A DNA stretch of 64,000 nucleotides from Weeksellaceae bacterium (lineage in GTDB: Bacteria; Bacteroidota; Bacteroidia; Flavobacteriales; Weeksellaceae). The position numbers were made by a program, and so were the translations under genes. The notes below the pieces were generated by a model. That model did not search any database, was not told where the DNA came from, and was given only the letters and a program-made list of their open reading frames with translations. Of this stretch, positions 28,642 to 39,350 are shown piece after piece (position 1 is the stretch's first letter; every line of letters starts with the position of its first letter). The DNA lies in contig JAIBEX010000014.1 of NCBI GenBank assembly GCA_019459455.1, positions 124,001 through 188,000 on the forward strand, given 5' to 3'.

Positions 28642-29319
28642 TTAACTGTTATTTTTAATAAATTTAGCACTTATGATTTCCCAAACCATCGGCAAAAGTG
28701 AGATGATGATAATGCCGAAGATAACGGTCTCAAAGTTTTGCTGCACAATGGGAAGATTACCAAAAAAGTAACCCATAAGGGTAAGTCCCCACACCCAGAC
28801 AAACGCCCCAATAATGTTGTACTTTAGAAAAGTAGCGTAATTCATGGATCCGATTCCGGCCACAAAAGGCGCAAAAGTTCTTACAATGGGCACAAATCTG
28901 GCGATGATAATGGTTTTGGGACCATTTTTTTGGTAAAAATCCTGGGTCTGCCCTATGTATTTCGGATTTACCAGCTGCCTGTCCCCTATTTTCCAGCCCA
29001 GGATTTTCAGGCCCACATTCTTCCCCAGATAATAGTTCAGGGTATCTCCCAGAATCGCAGCCACTGTGAGCAGTGCCAAAACGAGCCAGAGGTTCAGGCT
29101 TGCCGTTTCACCAGTCGCGCCGATGACTCCCGCACAGAAGGTTCCGGCCGCAAAAAGCAGCGAATCCCCCGGAAGAAAAGGCATCACTACAAGACCGGTT
29201 TCCACGAAAATGATGAGGAAGAGAATCAGGTAAATCCAAAGTCCATAATCCACGATCATGGTGAAAAGGTGTTTATCCAGGTTTAAAAAGAAATCCAGCA
29301 CGGTTTGTAGAAAATCCAT
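28642..29319 (-). CDS. DedA-family membrane protein
   Basis: Inner-membrane protein (225 residues) of the DedA/SNARE-associated family, linked to lipid-carrier recycling and membrane potential. Hallmarks are FVETGLVVMPFLPGDSLLFA, GDTLNYYLGKNVG, FYQKNGPKTIIIARFVPIVR and AGIGSMNYATFLKYN. About five hydrophobic stretches. Convergent with the small lipoprotein gene (16 bp). Confidence 0.94.
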   Translation of the reverse strand: MDFLQTVLDFFLNLDKHLFTMIVDYGLWIYLILFLIIFVETGLVVMPFLPGDSLLFAAGTFCAGVIGATGETASLNLWLVLALLTVAAILGDTLNYYLGKNVGLKILGWKIGDRQLVNPKYIGQTQDFYQKNGPKTIIIARFVPIVRTFAPFVAGIGSMNYATFLKYNIIGAFVWVWGLTLMGYFFGNLPIVQQNFETVIFGIIIISLLPMVWEIISAKFIKNNS

Positions 29320-29560
29320 AATTCTGTTTGGGTTTAAGTGGCTGCAAAAATAAGGTAAAGTACAGACATAATCAGCAGTTTTTCAGCATGCAGCTGCCTA
29401 AACTTACCGACAATTCCGGAAGGCCGCATTCGGAATATGCATTAGAATTTTGAGACAGCTTTGTTTTTGGCGTTTTAAATTTGGAATAAAAGTTACCGTG
29501 TGTAATCCGGGAGAAAATGCCTGCACCTTCAGCGGGTTGCATTTATGTTCCTCTTATCTT

Positions 29561-29998
29561 TTAAAAATAGGGGAAAATGTAGGATATCAAGCAAAGTTTT
29601 ATGATAAATAGCTGCAAAGTTTGTGGCTTCGGAACACAACCGTCCTTGTTAAGTTTATCATCGCCAAGAGACGGGTCAATAAGTTGACCAGCGCTGAAAT
29701 CGGAATCCGGCCTGGTCTGTTCATGTAAGGCAATGCCTGCTGTAAGAATTACATTCTGACCGATTCCAAGAGACGGACCTATAAAGATGGAAATATTGCT
29801 GAAATCCGTACCTAAACCGGCAGTAAACCCAAAGTCAACATTACGCTGGAAATTCATGAACGTAAACATCAGCGCCGGCGTTACATCCAGTTGCATAAGA
29901 AGCCCTCCGGCAAAACACCCAATTTCAGTAGCAAAATAAAATTGAAGCGTATCAGAAGACAGGGTTTGTAAGAGGGAGATTGTATGATGACAGACCAA
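29561..29998 (-). pseudogene. Probable eroded membrane-protein gene
   Basis: Open frame without a proper signal peptide. The middle (LDVTPALMFTFMNFQ, DFGFTAGLGTDFSNI, SIFIGPSLGIG) has the alternating pattern of a porin-like barrel or a Bacteroidetes outer-membrane protein. The ends read as random sequence. Most likely a remnant. The rest of the gap between 29320 and 30109 shows nothing I can name. Confidence 0.35.
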
Positions 29999-30109
29999 TT
30001 ACTTTTCTCAGATGGCGGGAGGAACTCAGGATGGCTGAAGTTCCTATTGTACATCCCACCCTTTTTTACTATATTTAAAACTTAACCTAATAAACTAAAC
30101 ACTTAAACC

Positions 30110-31072
30110 ATGTCATTAACATTTTTACTTTTGGTTCTGATCGCGGTGGTGGTAACCATTGGCATCATTACAAAGAAACTCAACATCCTCACGTATTCCG
30201 AGCCGGACCGGAACGGGGTCCGCAAACCTAACGGTGTGCAGTGGCGGCCGGTGACTTTCATTATGCTGGCGTGCATCGCCGCACTCTTTCAGCCAATGAA
30301 CTATGACGTCATCAGTGTGGGTCATAAAGGCCTTCTGATCAACCTTCTGGGCGACAAAAGAGGCGCCTCCAACACGGAAGAGGTATCGGGTGTCGTTTTT
30401 TATAACAAATACACCCAGGAAATACAGGAAGTTCCGCTGGATCAGCGCCACATCGAATATCCAGAATCCATCATCGTGGCCAAAGGCGGTTTTCCGTGCC
30501 CCATTAAACCTTCATTCAACTATTCGGTTAAGGAATCCACCGCGGCGGATATGTTTACGAACCTCCGTTCCACCTATAAAAAGGGCGGTCTTGAAGCCAT
30601 TCAGGAAGGCTGGCTCAACAATGCGATTATCGGTGCGATCAACGATGTCGCCAACCGGCATTCCATCGATTATCTTTTCAACAACCGGGAAACCTATGAG
30701 GCCGAAATCCTGTCTGAAGTGAACAAAAGAATAGGCAAGTGGTTCCTCGTTTCGCAATTGAAGACCAATATCCAGCCACCTAAGGCCATCCGCCAGTCCA
30801 TTGAAGATAAAGCCACTGCGGATGCCGATGCGATTAAAGCAGAAGCCCAGGCAAGGGTAGCCCAGGCCGACGCCCAAAGAAAGATACAGCTTGCAAAAGG
30901 GGATTCGGCCTCGGTGGTGATTCGCGCGCAGGCAGAAGCAAAAGCGATCAGCCTGAAACAGCAGTCCATAACCCCAACCTATGTGGAATACCAGCGGGTC
31001 CTGAAGTGGGACGGTGTAATGCCGTCTACGGTTCTGGGCAGCGGGTCCAGCACCCTTCTGAACATTAAATAA
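30110..31072 (+). CDS. SPFH/band 7 (prohibitin-like) membrane protein
   Basis: 320 residues. Two hydrophobic stretches at the N-terminus, the second at about residues 48-62 (FIMLACIAALFQ), then the SPFH domain (VISVGHKGLLINLLG, PCPIKPSFNYSV) and an Ala/Glu-rich coiled coil (ATADADAIKAEAQARVAQAD). Flotillin and prohibitin relatives scaffold membrane microdomains or proteases. Starts a short operon with the 110-residue protein 11 bp downstream. Confidence 0.88.
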   Translation: MSLTFLLLVLIAVVVTIGIITKKLNILTYSEPDRNGVRKPNGVQWRPVTFIMLACIAALFQPMNYDVISVGHKGLLINLLGDKRGASNTEEVSGVVFYNKYTQEIQEVPLDQRHIEYPESIIVAKGGFPCPIKPSFNYSVKESTAADMFTNLRSTYKKGGLEAIQEGWLNNAIIGAINDVANRHSIDYLFNNRETYEAEILSEVNKRIGKWFLVSQLKTNIQPPKAIRQSIEDKATADADAIKAEAQARVAQADAQRKIQLAKGDSASVVIRAQAEAKAISLKQQSITPTYVEYQRVLKWDGVMPSTVLGSGSSTLLNIK

Positions 31073-31083
31073 TATATCTAAAT

Positions 31084-31416
31084 ATGAAAGTACAGTTTAT
31101 CTCCGAAGAGTTCAACGATGCGAAAATCACCTATGAGGTCCTGGAGTTTCCCTCGCCTCCGCTTTTCAATGATTATATTGACCTTCTTTCCTTCGGCACT
31201 CCCGAAACTAGATCGGCGCTGAAGAGTTACCTGACATCCTCCGGAAAGTTTCCAGTGGCTCGTATTGCAGGCCGGCAGTGGAAATCAGAAAAGGGCGAGG
31301 TCATCCTGCTTCTGCAGCTCACCTTTGAACCGCTGAACAAAAATACGGAACCCTTTAAGAAAAGGCCCCGAGTTAAAGGTACCGATGAACCCAAAAATTA
31401 CAGAAGGAATCCCTGA
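31084..31416 (+). CDS. Hypothetical protein after the SPFH gene
   Basis: 110 residues, mixed alpha/beta, no signal peptide, basic C-terminus (FKKRPRVKGTDEP). Follows the SPFH gene by 11 bp in the same direction and is probably co-transcribed. No family recognised. Confidence 0.65.
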   Translation: MKVQFISEEFNDAKITYEVLEFPSPPLFNDYIDLLSFGTPETRSALKSYLTSSGKFPVARIAGRQWKSEKGEVILLLQLTFEPLNKNTEPFKKRPRVKGTDEPKNYRRNP

Positions 31417-31512
31417 CCCGGAATTGGTGGAACCCATAATTTTCAGATCATAATGGCCGGGCGCAGGGATTTGCCCGACGGCCGAGTTTCAACCTATTTT
31501 TCATATTGCACT

Positions 31513-32331
31513 ATGACAAACAAATTAATATCACTTGCTTTTTTACTGATATCATACACGCTATTCAGTCAGGATATAAAGCTAACTGAGCAGGAAATGC
31601 AGATTAAACTGGACTCCATAAAGACGGAAGGAAATCTTTTGTATGAACTGGAAAATGCGTCGTGGCATTCCACCGACCTGGTAAAAGAGAACAGGAAAAT
31701 GAGAGATTCAACCGGTATCTTCTTAACCTACAAAAGCGGTGAAACTGTTAAGACCGTCTTTCTAAATAAACCTGCAAATAAAGTGATCGGCGAATACACG
31801 TTTGTAAACAACGCTAAAAAACCATCTAAAAAGGCTGAAACCGAAAGAGAATTATCTCCTTTGGAGCTGGAGCTGAAGACGGTCCGTGAAAAGGTAATTT
31901 CTCAGCTTTCTGATAAGAAATACGAAGTTGCCGTTCCTGAAGGTTTCAGTTTAAATATCATCATAATTCCTTTCGGGGAAAAATATAAAACGTACTTAAT
32001 CACAGGAGCATCCGAGCCGGGAGTGATCCCTTTTGGCAATGATTACCTTTTCATTTCGGATAAGGCCGGGAATATTGAGGGGTATAAAAAATTTCACTCC
32101 AGGCTGATACCAACGTATGTTGCCAATGCAAGCGGAGATTCAATAACGATGGCAACCCACAGTCATCTGAAAACAACTCCATACATTTCCGCTACCGATA
32201 TCTGTACCTTCAAACTATATGCACCCTTAACTAAAATGGAGCGGTTTTCGGTCTACTCACCAGCATTACAGACCTATTTTGAATATAATTACAAAAAGAA
32301 TACATTAGCAAAAACAAAATCTCCACTTTAA
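31513..32331 (+). CDS. Secreted hypothetical protein
   Basis: Starts at ATG 31513 (MTNKLISLAFLLISYTLFSQ) with a signal peptide ending SQD. 272 residues, largely beta-strand in the second half (YEVAVPEGFSLNIIIIPFG, FISDKAGNIEGYK). No family. The longer start at 31453 would put the signal peptide after 20 residues and is rejected. Confidence 0.7.
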   Translation: MTNKLISLAFLLISYTLFSQDIKLTEQEMQIKLDSIKTEGNLLYELENASWHSTDLVKENRKMRDSTGIFLTYKSGETVKTVFLNKPANKVIGEYTFVNNAKKPSKKAETERELSPLELELKTVREKVISQLSDKKYEVAVPEGFSLNIIIIPFGEKYKTYLITGASEPGVIPFGNDYLFISDKAGNIEGYKKFHSRLIPTYVANASGDSITMATHSHLKTTPYISATDICTFKLYAPLTKMERFSVYSPALQTYFEYNYKKNTLAKTKSPL

Positions 32332-32376
32332 ACAACACTGCATTATACCAGCCATATATACTTTAATTTAAATCCT

Positions 32377-33096
32377 ATGAGATCAAAACTTCACTTTTTA
32401 CTTTTATTCTTTTTTGTGTTTAACATTATCTATTCACAAAAGATATTCAAAGCAATAAATGACCAGGATATTGATAAAATAAGTAAAATACTGGAAAAGG
32501 GAGAAGATATTAATGTGAGGGGAGAAAATGGCATTACCCCCTTATTCACAGCAACGGGCACAGGTAATTTGAAAATAGTCAATCTATTGCTTTCGAAAGG
32601 GGCTGATGCCAATATTGAAATGAAAAGCAAAGGGACTGCACTGCATATGGCATCTCAGGAAGGTTTTACGCAGATTGCGAAGTCCCTGTTAGAGAATAAA
32701 GCCAATGCTAATAAACAGGATCTGAATGGTTGGACTCCTTTGATCTATGCTTCCAGAAACGGTAAATTGGATATTGTAAAATTATTGGTTGACAATGGAG
32801 CAGCGATTGATACGAAGGCTAATGACCGTGCTACGGCTCTTGCTATTGCAGTAGCAAAAAACAATACCCACATCGCCAGATACTTATTAGATAAGGGAGC
32901 AAATGTTAACAATCTGGATAAAGACAATGAAACGCCGGTAATGTATTGTGCATCTGGCGGCAAAGCCGAAATGCTTAATCTGCTGCTTAAATATAATCCG
33001 GACCTGACCATTACAAATAATGCAGGGAAATCTGTACTGGACATAGCTAAGGAGAGGAGTTATGATCAGATTACAATAATTCTGCAAGGCAAATAA
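32377..33096 (+). CDS. Secreted ankyrin-repeat protein
   Basis: Signal peptide then at least five ankyrin repeats (about 33 residues each): GITPLFTATGTGNLKIVNLL, GTALHMASQEGFTQIAKSLL, GWTPLIYASRNGKLDIVKLL, RATALAIAVAKNNTHIARYL and a fifth. Periplasmic ankyrin proteins often bind partner enzymes (for example catalases) or act as immunity factors; no partner can be read here. Its DNA is AT-rich relative to katE nearby. Confidence 0.88.
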   Translation: MRSKLHFLLLFFFVFNIIYSQKIFKAINDQDIDKISKILEKGEDINVRGENGITPLFTATGTGNLKIVNLLLSKGADANIEMKSKGTALHMASQEGFTQIAKSLLENKANANKQDLNGWTPLIYASRNGKLDIVKLLVDNGAAIDTKANDRATALAIAVAKNNTHIARYLLDKGANVNNLDKDNETPVMYCASGGKAEMLNLLLKYNPDLTITNNAGKSVLDIAKERSYDQITIILQGK

Positions 33097-33600
33097 GAGC
33101 GGCATTCGGCAGGTATTGAGCAACGGCGGCATTAATACTGTAAAGGATATGAACCTATGTTGTTCAACTTCCGGTTTTACTTATTCAATGCAATTGTCAT
33201 CCCCCGGGGGAAGGATGTCGCACAAAACTTCTTTGATTCTTTATGACATGGAAGCAATGCAATCCCATTTTAGCGTTCCTACGGAACGCATTTTTCCGTT
33301 AAACGCTGAGTTCGCTTTCTGTACCGTTGCAGAGATTTTAATACCTCCAGATTTCCCGGCTGTTTAAAGATTTTCAGTCGCTCCGTATTTTGGCGCACCC
33401 AATGCGGAATAATCACCAATTTAATGTAATCCTTGTGAAATCACATCAGCAGCCTGCCCATCATTCCCCATTCACGAATCTTGCGTCCCAACTTTGGTTT
33501 AAAAATTGATGCGGTGAAACACCGGTTCCCCGTAGGGATTCTCATTCCCTGCTCAGCTGAGCTTCCAGTAAAACACAAACATCAAACAAATATTAAAGAA
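33097..33600. other. Non-coding gap with one hairpin
   Basis: No credible gene; the 83-codon frame at 33116-33367 has no protein features. Contains the hairpin at 33273-33295 and the leader of the DUF892 gene. Confidence 0.5.
33273..33295 (+). repeat. Hairpin GCGTTCC-TAC-GGAACGC with T-run
   Basis: Perfect 7-bp stem, 3-nt loop, then A and five T. Could be a distant terminator of the ankyrin gene or a dispersed palindrome; I recall similar GCGTTCC palindromes as common repeats in related genomes. Confidence 0.5.
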
Positions 33601-34167
33601 ATGGACAAGAAAAAGAACACCACAGAAAAGAAACCGGCGAATGGCGAAGCCATGCAGCTTCGGGACCTGTTTAACGACGGACTGAAAGACATTTACTATG
33701 CTGAAAATGCCTTGTTAAAAGCGCTTCCGGATATGTATGAAAAGGCATCCAACCACAAACTGAAAACCGCCATCAAGGATCACCTCGCGCAAACCGAACA
33801 GCAGGTGCTGAGGCTGGAACAGGCCTTTCAATCAATGGGCATGAAAGCCGAGGGTAAGAAATGCCCGGCCATCGAGGGTATCCTGGAAGAAGGAAGGGAA
33901 ACGGTGTCAGGTGCTGCGGAAGGCCCGGTGCGCGACGCCGCGATCATTGGAAGTTCCCAGAAAGTGGAACATTACGAAATTGCTGCTTACGGTACCCTGT
34001 GTGCTTACGCAAAAGTACTGAACGAAAGGGAGGCGCTTGATTTGCTTCTACGGACATTAGGAGAGGAAAAGAAATCCGACTGCCTGCTCACCACCATTGC
34101 CGATACAAACCTGAATTCCCAGGCCGCCGCCGGCAAACATAAGTCAAAGGACCTGAACGCGGTTTAA
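33601..34167 (+). CDS. DUF892 ferritin-like protein (YciE/YciF type)
   Basis: Starts at ATG 33601 (MDKKKNTTEK). The four-helix bundle has the family landmarks LFNDGLKDIYYAENALLKAL, HLAQTEQQVLRLEQAF, KCPAIEGILEEG and VEHYEIAAYGTLCAYAK. These proteins are stress-induced and may bind iron or manganese. It is 30 bp upstream of katE and likely in one operon with it, which ties it to peroxide or desiccation stress. Confidence 0.9.
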   Translation: MDKKKNTTEKKPANGEAMQLRDLFNDGLKDIYYAENALLKALPDMYEKASNHKLKTAIKDHLAQTEQQVLRLEQAFQSMGMKAEGKKCPAIEGILEEGRETVSGAAEGPVRDAAIIGSSQKVEHYEIAAYGTLCAYAKVLNEREALDLLLRTLGEEKKSDCLLTTIADTNLNSQAAAGKHKSKDLNAV

Positions 34168-34197
34168 CAAAAACACAAATCCAATTCACAAAACATT

Positions 34198-36333
34198 ATG
34201 AAAGTAAACGAACAGGAACCATTTGAGAATGGTGCCAACCCCAAACTCGAACAGCTCGGTAAATATAAAGTCGATGACCACGGTGAATTTATGACCACCG
34301 ATCACGGCGTAAAGATTAACGACGACCAGAATACGCTGAAAGCAGGCGACCGCGGCCCTTCCCTTCTGGAAGACTTTATCTTCCGCGAAAAAATGACGCA
34401 TTTCGATCATGAGCGTATTCCGGAAAGAATCGTGCATGCAAGGGGATCCGGTGCACACGGCGAATTCCAGCTTTACAAACCGATAGGGAAATACACAAAG
34501 GCAAAATTTCTGAACGATACGGGCATAAAGACTCCCGTTTTCGTACGGTTTTCTACCGTACAGGGGAGCCGCGGGTCCACCGACCTGCCACGTGACATCC
34601 GTGGTTTTGCAGTGAAGTTCTACACCCAGGAAGGGAATTATGATCTCGTGGGCAACAATACGCCAGTGTTCTTCATTCAGGATGCCATGAAATTCCCGGA
34701 CCTCGTTCACGCAGTGAAACCTGAACCGGACAATGAAATACCGCAGGCCGCATCTGCACACGATACCTTCTGGGACTTTATCTCCCTTATGCCCGAAGCC
34801 ATGCACAACATCATGTGGCTGATGAGTGACCGCGGGATTCCAAGGACCCTGCGTTCTATGGAAGGTTTCGGAATCCATACCTTCAGATTTATCAATGACG
34901 AGGGCAAATCACATTTCGTGAAATTTCACTGGAAGCCGCTGCAGGGCGTACTTGGGCTTGCATGGGATGAAGCGCAGAGGCTGGCCGGGAAAGACACCGA
35001 CTACCACAGGCGTGATCTTTGGGAATCAATTGAGAAGGGAATGTATCCGGAATGGGAACTCGGCGTTCAGATCGTACCCCAGGAGGATGAGCATAAGTTT
35101 CCTTTTGACCTTCTGGATGCGACTAAAATGATACCTGAGGAACTGGTACCGGTAGAGATCATCGGAAAGATGACGCTGAACCGTAACCCCGACAACTTCT
35201 TTGCGGAGACCGAACAGGTGGCCTTCCACCCAGGACATATCGTTCCGGGCATCGACTTCACCAATGACCCGCTTCTGCAAGGCAGACTCTTCTCCTATAC
35301 CGATACCCAGCTCTCCAGACTCGGCGGACCGAATTTCCACGAAATACCTATTAACCGCTCGATTCCGGATGTAACGAATAACCAGCGTGACGGCATACAC
35401 CGCATGCAGATCCCGAAAGGGAAAGTGTCTTACCATCCGAATTCCATGGCGCAGGGATGTCCATTCCAGGCGATGATGAAAGAAGGTGGCTTCACTTCTT
35501 TTGAGGAGCGCATCGATTCCAGCAAAATCAGGAAGAGGAGCAAGAGCTTCTTTGACCATTTCAGTCAGCCAACGCTGTTCTACAACAGCATGAGTCCACA
35601 CGAAAAACGTCATATTCAGAATGCCTTCGCCTTTGAACTCGGCAAGCTGCAGCGCGTACCAATCCGGCAGCGCATGGTGAACATGCTTCTGGAAATCGAT
35701 GAGGACCTGGCAAAAAAAGTAGCCGATCAGTTGGGGTTGGTTCCGGAACGTCTGCCGCAACCCATCACCGGCAGCATTCCTGCGGACGGAGATCCGGCAG
35801 AGCATCATTCCATTAAGGTGGATCTTCCGATTTCGGAAGCGCCTTCCGTAAGTATGATAAATAAACTGCCGACCAACATCAAGGCCAGAAGGATTGCCAT
35901 CCTTACAGCCGATGGTGTGAACGATGAAGCCTTCTCCCGGGTGAAACTGGAACTTTGCGAGCACGATGCCATCGTGCAGATCATCGCTCCAAGACATGGG
36001 TTTGTAACCACGAAATCGGGCGACCAGTATCCGGTGGATGACAGTTTGCTCACTACCACCTCCGTTATTTTCGATGCGATCTACGTGGCCGGAGGCGACG
36101 GGGTGAAAACCTTACTCGAACATGCGGGCGCACTTCATTTCCTTTCCGAGGCGTACAAACACTGTAAACCCATCGCATCAGATGAAAACGGAGTTGAGTT
36201 GCTGAAGAAAGCAATTCCTCAGCTGAAGGATCCTGAAGACGGTGTCGTGACCAACGGCAGTGTGGATGAATTTGTAGCAGCTATTATCCTGCACCGTTTC
36301 TGGGATCGGGAACTCAACCCTATTCCAGCTTAA
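34198..36333 (+). CDS. katE: Large-subunit catalase HPII
   Basis: Monofunctional haem catalase, 711 residues. The catalytic His80 lies in [38 protein letters not shown] and [20 protein letters not shown] mark the core. The C-terminal part (about 570-711, [16 protein letters not shown]) is the extra DJ-1/PfpI-like flavodoxin-type domain of HPII. The gene is preceded by a DUF892 gene and followed by a terminator. With katG and ohr the window encodes three different peroxide-removal routes. Confidence 0.97.
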   Translation: MKVNEQEPFENGANPKLEQLGKYKVDDHGEFMTTDHGVKINDDQNTLKAGDRGPSLLEDFIFREKMTHFDHERIPERIVHARGSGAHGEFQLYKPIGKYTKAKFLNDTGIKTPVFVRFSTVQGSRGSTDLPRDIRGFAVKFYTQEGNYDLVGNNTPVFFIQDAMKFPDLVHAVKPEPDNEIPQAASAHDTFWDFISLMPEAMHNIMWLMSDRGIPRTLRSMEGFGIHTFRFINDEGKSHFVKFHWKPLQGVLGLAWDEAQRLAGKDTDYHRRDLWESIEKGMYPEWELGVQIVPQEDEHKFPFDLLDATKMIPEELVPVEIIGKMTLNRNPDNFFAETEQVAFHPGHIVPGIDFTNDPLLQGRLFSYTDTQLSRLGGPNFHEIPINRSIPDVTNNQRDGIHRMQIPKGKVSYHPNSMAQGCPFQAMMKEGGFTSFEERIDSSKIRKRSKSFFDHFSQPTLFYNSMSPHEKRHIQNAFAFELGKLQRVPIRQRMVNMLLEIDEDLAKKVADQLGLVPERLPQPITGSIPADGDPAEHHSIKVDLPISEAPSVSMINKLPTNIKARRIAILTADGVNDEAFSRVKLELCEHDAIVQIIAPRHGFVTTKSGDQYPVDDSLLTTTSVIFDAIYVAGGDGVKTLLEHAGALHFLSEAYKHCKPIASDENGVELLKKAIPQLKDPEDGVVTNGSVDEFVAAIILHRFWDRELNPIPA

Positions 36334-36354
36334 TCCATCATGATTGTAATACAG

Positions 36355-36381
36355 GAGGCTACCGAAAGGAGCCTCTTTTTT
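36355..36381 (+). terminator. Intrinsic terminator of katE
   Basis: GAGGCT/AGCCTC stem, 9-nt loop, then six T. Confidence 0.85.
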
Positions 36382-36512
36382 GTTTTCAATCTCTTTCTGT
36401 GATTACATTTCCGATAAACTAACTTCATATTGATTGGTGCTTGGTGCAGCACCTTCTACGGAGGGTTAACGATATAAATTACTTACTGGCTGTTAAGAAA
36501 TAAAAAAAACAG

Positions 36513-37760
36513 TTAACTGATTTTTTTAATTATAGAACGTAAAAGGAATCCGGTGAACAGAATAACAATACCCACCGCCATAACTTTGAACGGTAATGAA
36601 ACTGCCATAGCAAGACAGCCTGCTAAACCCAGGACCGCAACGAATTTGCCATACCTCTGTTGGTTTTTTGGCTGTTGGAGGGCTGCAATATTGGTGATAC
36701 CATAATACAGCAAAATAGTGAATGAGGCGGTGCGTACAATAAATTCGAAGTTTCCGGCAGTGGCCAAGACCAGGATTATTGCGCCGGTAAAACCTATACC
36801 TACATGGGGAACCTTATATTTTGGGTGAATTCTTTCAAAAAAAGAGGGCAGATCCCTGCGCCTGCCCATTGCAAACATCATACGGCTGATACCCAGAATC
36901 TGACTGAGCAAAACCCCAAGCATTGCCGCAGCGGCACCAATGATGATTATCCTGCTTACAAATGGGGAATTTAATGATTGGGCTGCCAATTGTAACGGAG
37001 ATTTACTGCCGGACATTTCCAATGTTCCGATTAAACCCACGGCAACAAATGAAACCAATGAATAAAGAACAATTGCGGAAATGATGGTGATAATAATTGC
37101 TTTGGGAATGGTTTTCTCCGGATTTCTCACTTCTTCCGCGAGGGTCGCAATCCTGGCGTAACCGGTAAATGCGAAAAATAAAATTGCTTCCGATTCCGCG
37201 ATTCCTGAAAAACCAAACGGTGCGAATGGTGTAAAATTAGCAGCCTGCACCTCCGGAAAACCACTAAATATAAAATACGACAAGGATATCAACGTAATGC
37301 TGACAATAAATAAATTGAGTTTCCCTGCCTTCCGGATGCCGAACATATTAGCAACAGTAAGCAAAATGACTGCAACAACCGCTATAACTGTGGGTGAACC
37401 AACGGGAAAAATCTGGTAAAAATAATTGCCGAAGCCAATCGCTACCACTCCCGCAGCAGACAGTTTACTTACCAAAAACATCCAGCCGGCAGAAAACCCA
37501 AAGACTGGATTGAGCAGTTGATAACCATACTCATAAGTTCCCCCGGACCTGGGATAGACAGCCGCCAGCTGTGCAGAACTCAGACCGTTGAAAGATGCTA
37601 CCAACCCCGCAACTAGAAGTCCCACAAGAAACGATGGACCGGAAACTCCCGCGGCAACACCAGTAACCACAAAAATTCCGGCACCTATGATTGCTCCCAG
37701 CCCTACACCCACAGCATCTGTCAGGCTTAACGCCCGGACCAATTCAGTTTTCCCTTTCAT
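36513..37760 (-). CDS. APC-family amino acid permease
   Basis: Inner-membrane transporter with about twelve hydrophobic segments. The first has GVGLGAIIGAGIFVVTGVAA. FFAFTGYARIATLAEEVRNP is the helix-6 block of amino-acid permeases. Start at ATG 37760 (MKGKTELV) overlaps the doxX stop by 17 nt, which points to translational coupling. The longer GTG start at 37805 lies further inside doxX. Substrate unknown. Confidence 0.85.
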   Translation of the reverse strand: MKGKTELVRALSLTDAVGVGLGAIIGAGIFVVTGVAAGVSGPSFLVGLLVAGLVASFNGLSSAQLAAVYPRSGGTYEYGYQLLNPVFGFSAGWMFLVSKLSAAGVVAIGFGNYFYQIFPVGSPTVIAVVAVILLTVANMFGIRKAGKLNLFIVSITLISLSYFIFSGFPEVQAANFTPFAPFGFSGIAESEAILFFAFTGYARIATLAEEVRNPEKTIPKAIIITIISAIVLYSLVSFVAVGLIGTLEMSGSKSPLQLAAQSLNSPFVSRIIIIGAAAAMLGVLLSQILGISRMMFAMGRRRDLPSFFERIHPKYKVPHVGIGFTGAIILVLATAGNFEFIVRTASFTILLYYGITNIAALQQPKNQQRYGKFVAVLGLAGCLAMAVSLPFKVMAVGIVILFTGFLLRSIIKKIS

Positions 37761-38187
37761 CTGTATTTCGGTAAATGTAGCGGTCTGATGAAAATGCACC
37801 GCCACCTTTAATCAAAAGAAATAGACTGCCTAAAAGCATCGCCAAGTCGTTTCTGCCTGCGTGCATCATTTTCCAGAAGCCTTCTTCAATGAAGATACCG
37901 TATTTAGTGACTGACATCGCGGCAAGCATGATGATAATTAACGGGATGCTGGCCAAACGGGTGAGCAGGCCGAGAAGAATCAGGGTTCCGCAGATTATTT
38001 CAGAAACACCTACCAGCGCTGCAAGATCATCCGGATTTGAAAATCCTATTTTTTCAAATCTGCCTGCGCCGACTTCTTCGGGAAATAAGAATTTCTGAAT
38101 TCCCTCAGACAAAAATACCACGCCCACCATACACCGGATAATAAGGGTTGACCTGTCTGTATCTGTTCTGATTAAGGATTTAAGCAT
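37744..38187 (-). CDS. DoxX-family membrane protein
   Basis: Four-helix inner-membrane protein (147 residues): IIRCMVGVVFLSEGIQKFLF, GVSEIICGTLILLGLLTRLA, and a last helix near GGGAFSSD. Family members are linked to thiol or quinone redox balance. It lies 45 bp after acr3 and may be the tail of the arsenic operon. Confidence 0.88.
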   Translation of the reverse strand: MLKSLIRTDTDRSTLIIRCMVGVVFLSEGIQKFLFPEEVGAGRFEKIGFSNPDDLAALVGVSEIICGTLILLGLLTRLASIPLIIIMLAAMSVTKYGIFIEEGFWKMMHAGRNDLAMLLGSLFLLIKGGGAFSSDRYIYRNTDEREN

Positions 38188-38232
38188 TATTTATGAGTCA
38201 ATTGGCGATGAAAATTGTAAAGTTATACATTT

Positions 38233-39300
38233 TCAGGCGTTTTCTGGATACCACTTCCTCTTCAGCCAGAAGGCCACATTCACCAGGGCGATGAGTGCCG
38301 GGACTTCCACCAGCGGCCCTATGACCCCGGCAAAAGCCTGTCCGGAATTGATGCCGTAGACACCAATTGCCACAGCAATGGCAAGTTCAAAATTATTGCC
38401 CGCTGCCGTAAAGGATACTGCGGCGTTTTTGGAATAGTCCGCGCCCAGTTTCTTACCCAGAAAGAAGCTCACCAGGAACATCAGGACAAAGTAAATGACC
38501 AGCGGCACGGCAATGCGAAAGACATCAAAAGGAATCTGAACGATCATTTCCCCCTTCAGGCTGAACATAATCACGATCGTGAAGAGCAGCGCAATCAGGG
38601 TTATCGGCGAAACCTTCGGGATGAAGACCGTAGTGTACCATTCTTCGCCTTTAGCCTTCAGCAAAAAATAGCGGGTAAGAAAACCCAGTACGAAGGGAAT
38701 ACCCAAATAGATGGCCACACTTTCGGCGATCTGTGCGATGGTAATGTCGACTTCGGAACCTGTGATTCCAAAGAGTGGTGGCAATACGGTGATGAAAAGG
38801 TAGGCATAGATGCTGTAGAAAATCACCTGGAAAATGCTGTTAATGGCTACCAGGCCGGCGGCATATTCGCGGTTACCTTCGGCAAGTTCGTTCCAGACCA
38901 TGACCATGGCAATACACCGGGCAAGACCGATCAGTATTAAGCCGATCATATATTCCGGCTTATCGTGCAGAAAGACAATTGCCAGAATAAACATGAGGAT
39001 GGGGCCAATCACCCAGTTCAGAAGCAGCGAGGTGCCCAGTATCTTCGTGTTTTTAAAAACCTTCGGCAATTCCCGGTACCGTACTTTCGTGAAAGGCGGA
39101 TACATCATGAGGATGAGTCCGATGGCCAGCGGAATGTTGGTCGTGCCGTAGGAAAATGTGTTGATGAGGTTTGATGAATTGGGATAGAAATAACCGATGG
39201 CCACTCCGAGGAACATGGCCAGGAAAATCCAGAGGGTAAGGTTTTTATCCAGGAAGGAGAGTTTTTTCCTTTTGTGCGGTGCACAGTTGTTTGCTGACAT
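38233..39300 (-). CDS. acr3: Arsenite efflux transporter ACR3
   Basis: Inner-membrane arsenite/antimonite extruder of the BASS superfamily, about ten membrane segments. The conserved [19 protein letters not shown] block has the Cys and Glu used in metalloid transport. [17 protein letters not shown] is the second family signature. 355 residues. Fourth gene of the arsR operon. Confidence 0.93.
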   Translation of the reverse strand: MSANNCAPHKRKKLSFLDKNLTLWIFLAMFLGVAIGYFYPNSSNLINTFSYGTTNIPLAIGLILMMYPPFTKVRYRELPKVFKNTKILGTSLLLNWVIGPILMFILAIVFLHDKPEYMIGLILIGLARCIAMVMVWNELAEGNREYAAGLVAINSIFQVIFYSIYAYLFITVLPPLFGITGSEVDITIAQIAESVAIYLGIPFVLGFLTRYFLLKAKGEEWYTTVFIPKVSPITLIALLFTIVIMFSLKGEMIVQIPFDVFRIAVPLVIYFVLMFLVSFFLGKKLGADYSKNAAVSFTAAGNNFELAIAVAIGVYGINSGQAFAGVIGPLVEVPALIALVNVAFWLKRKWYPENA

Positions 39301-39350
39301 AAAGTTGGGGTTATAAATGCGTTGTTTTCGATGTTTGGAAAGTGCAGGCT

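Noticed and set aside
33116-33367. 83-codon frame after the ankyrin gene
   Set aside because: Crosses a hairpin and lacks signal, domain or ribosome-binding features.
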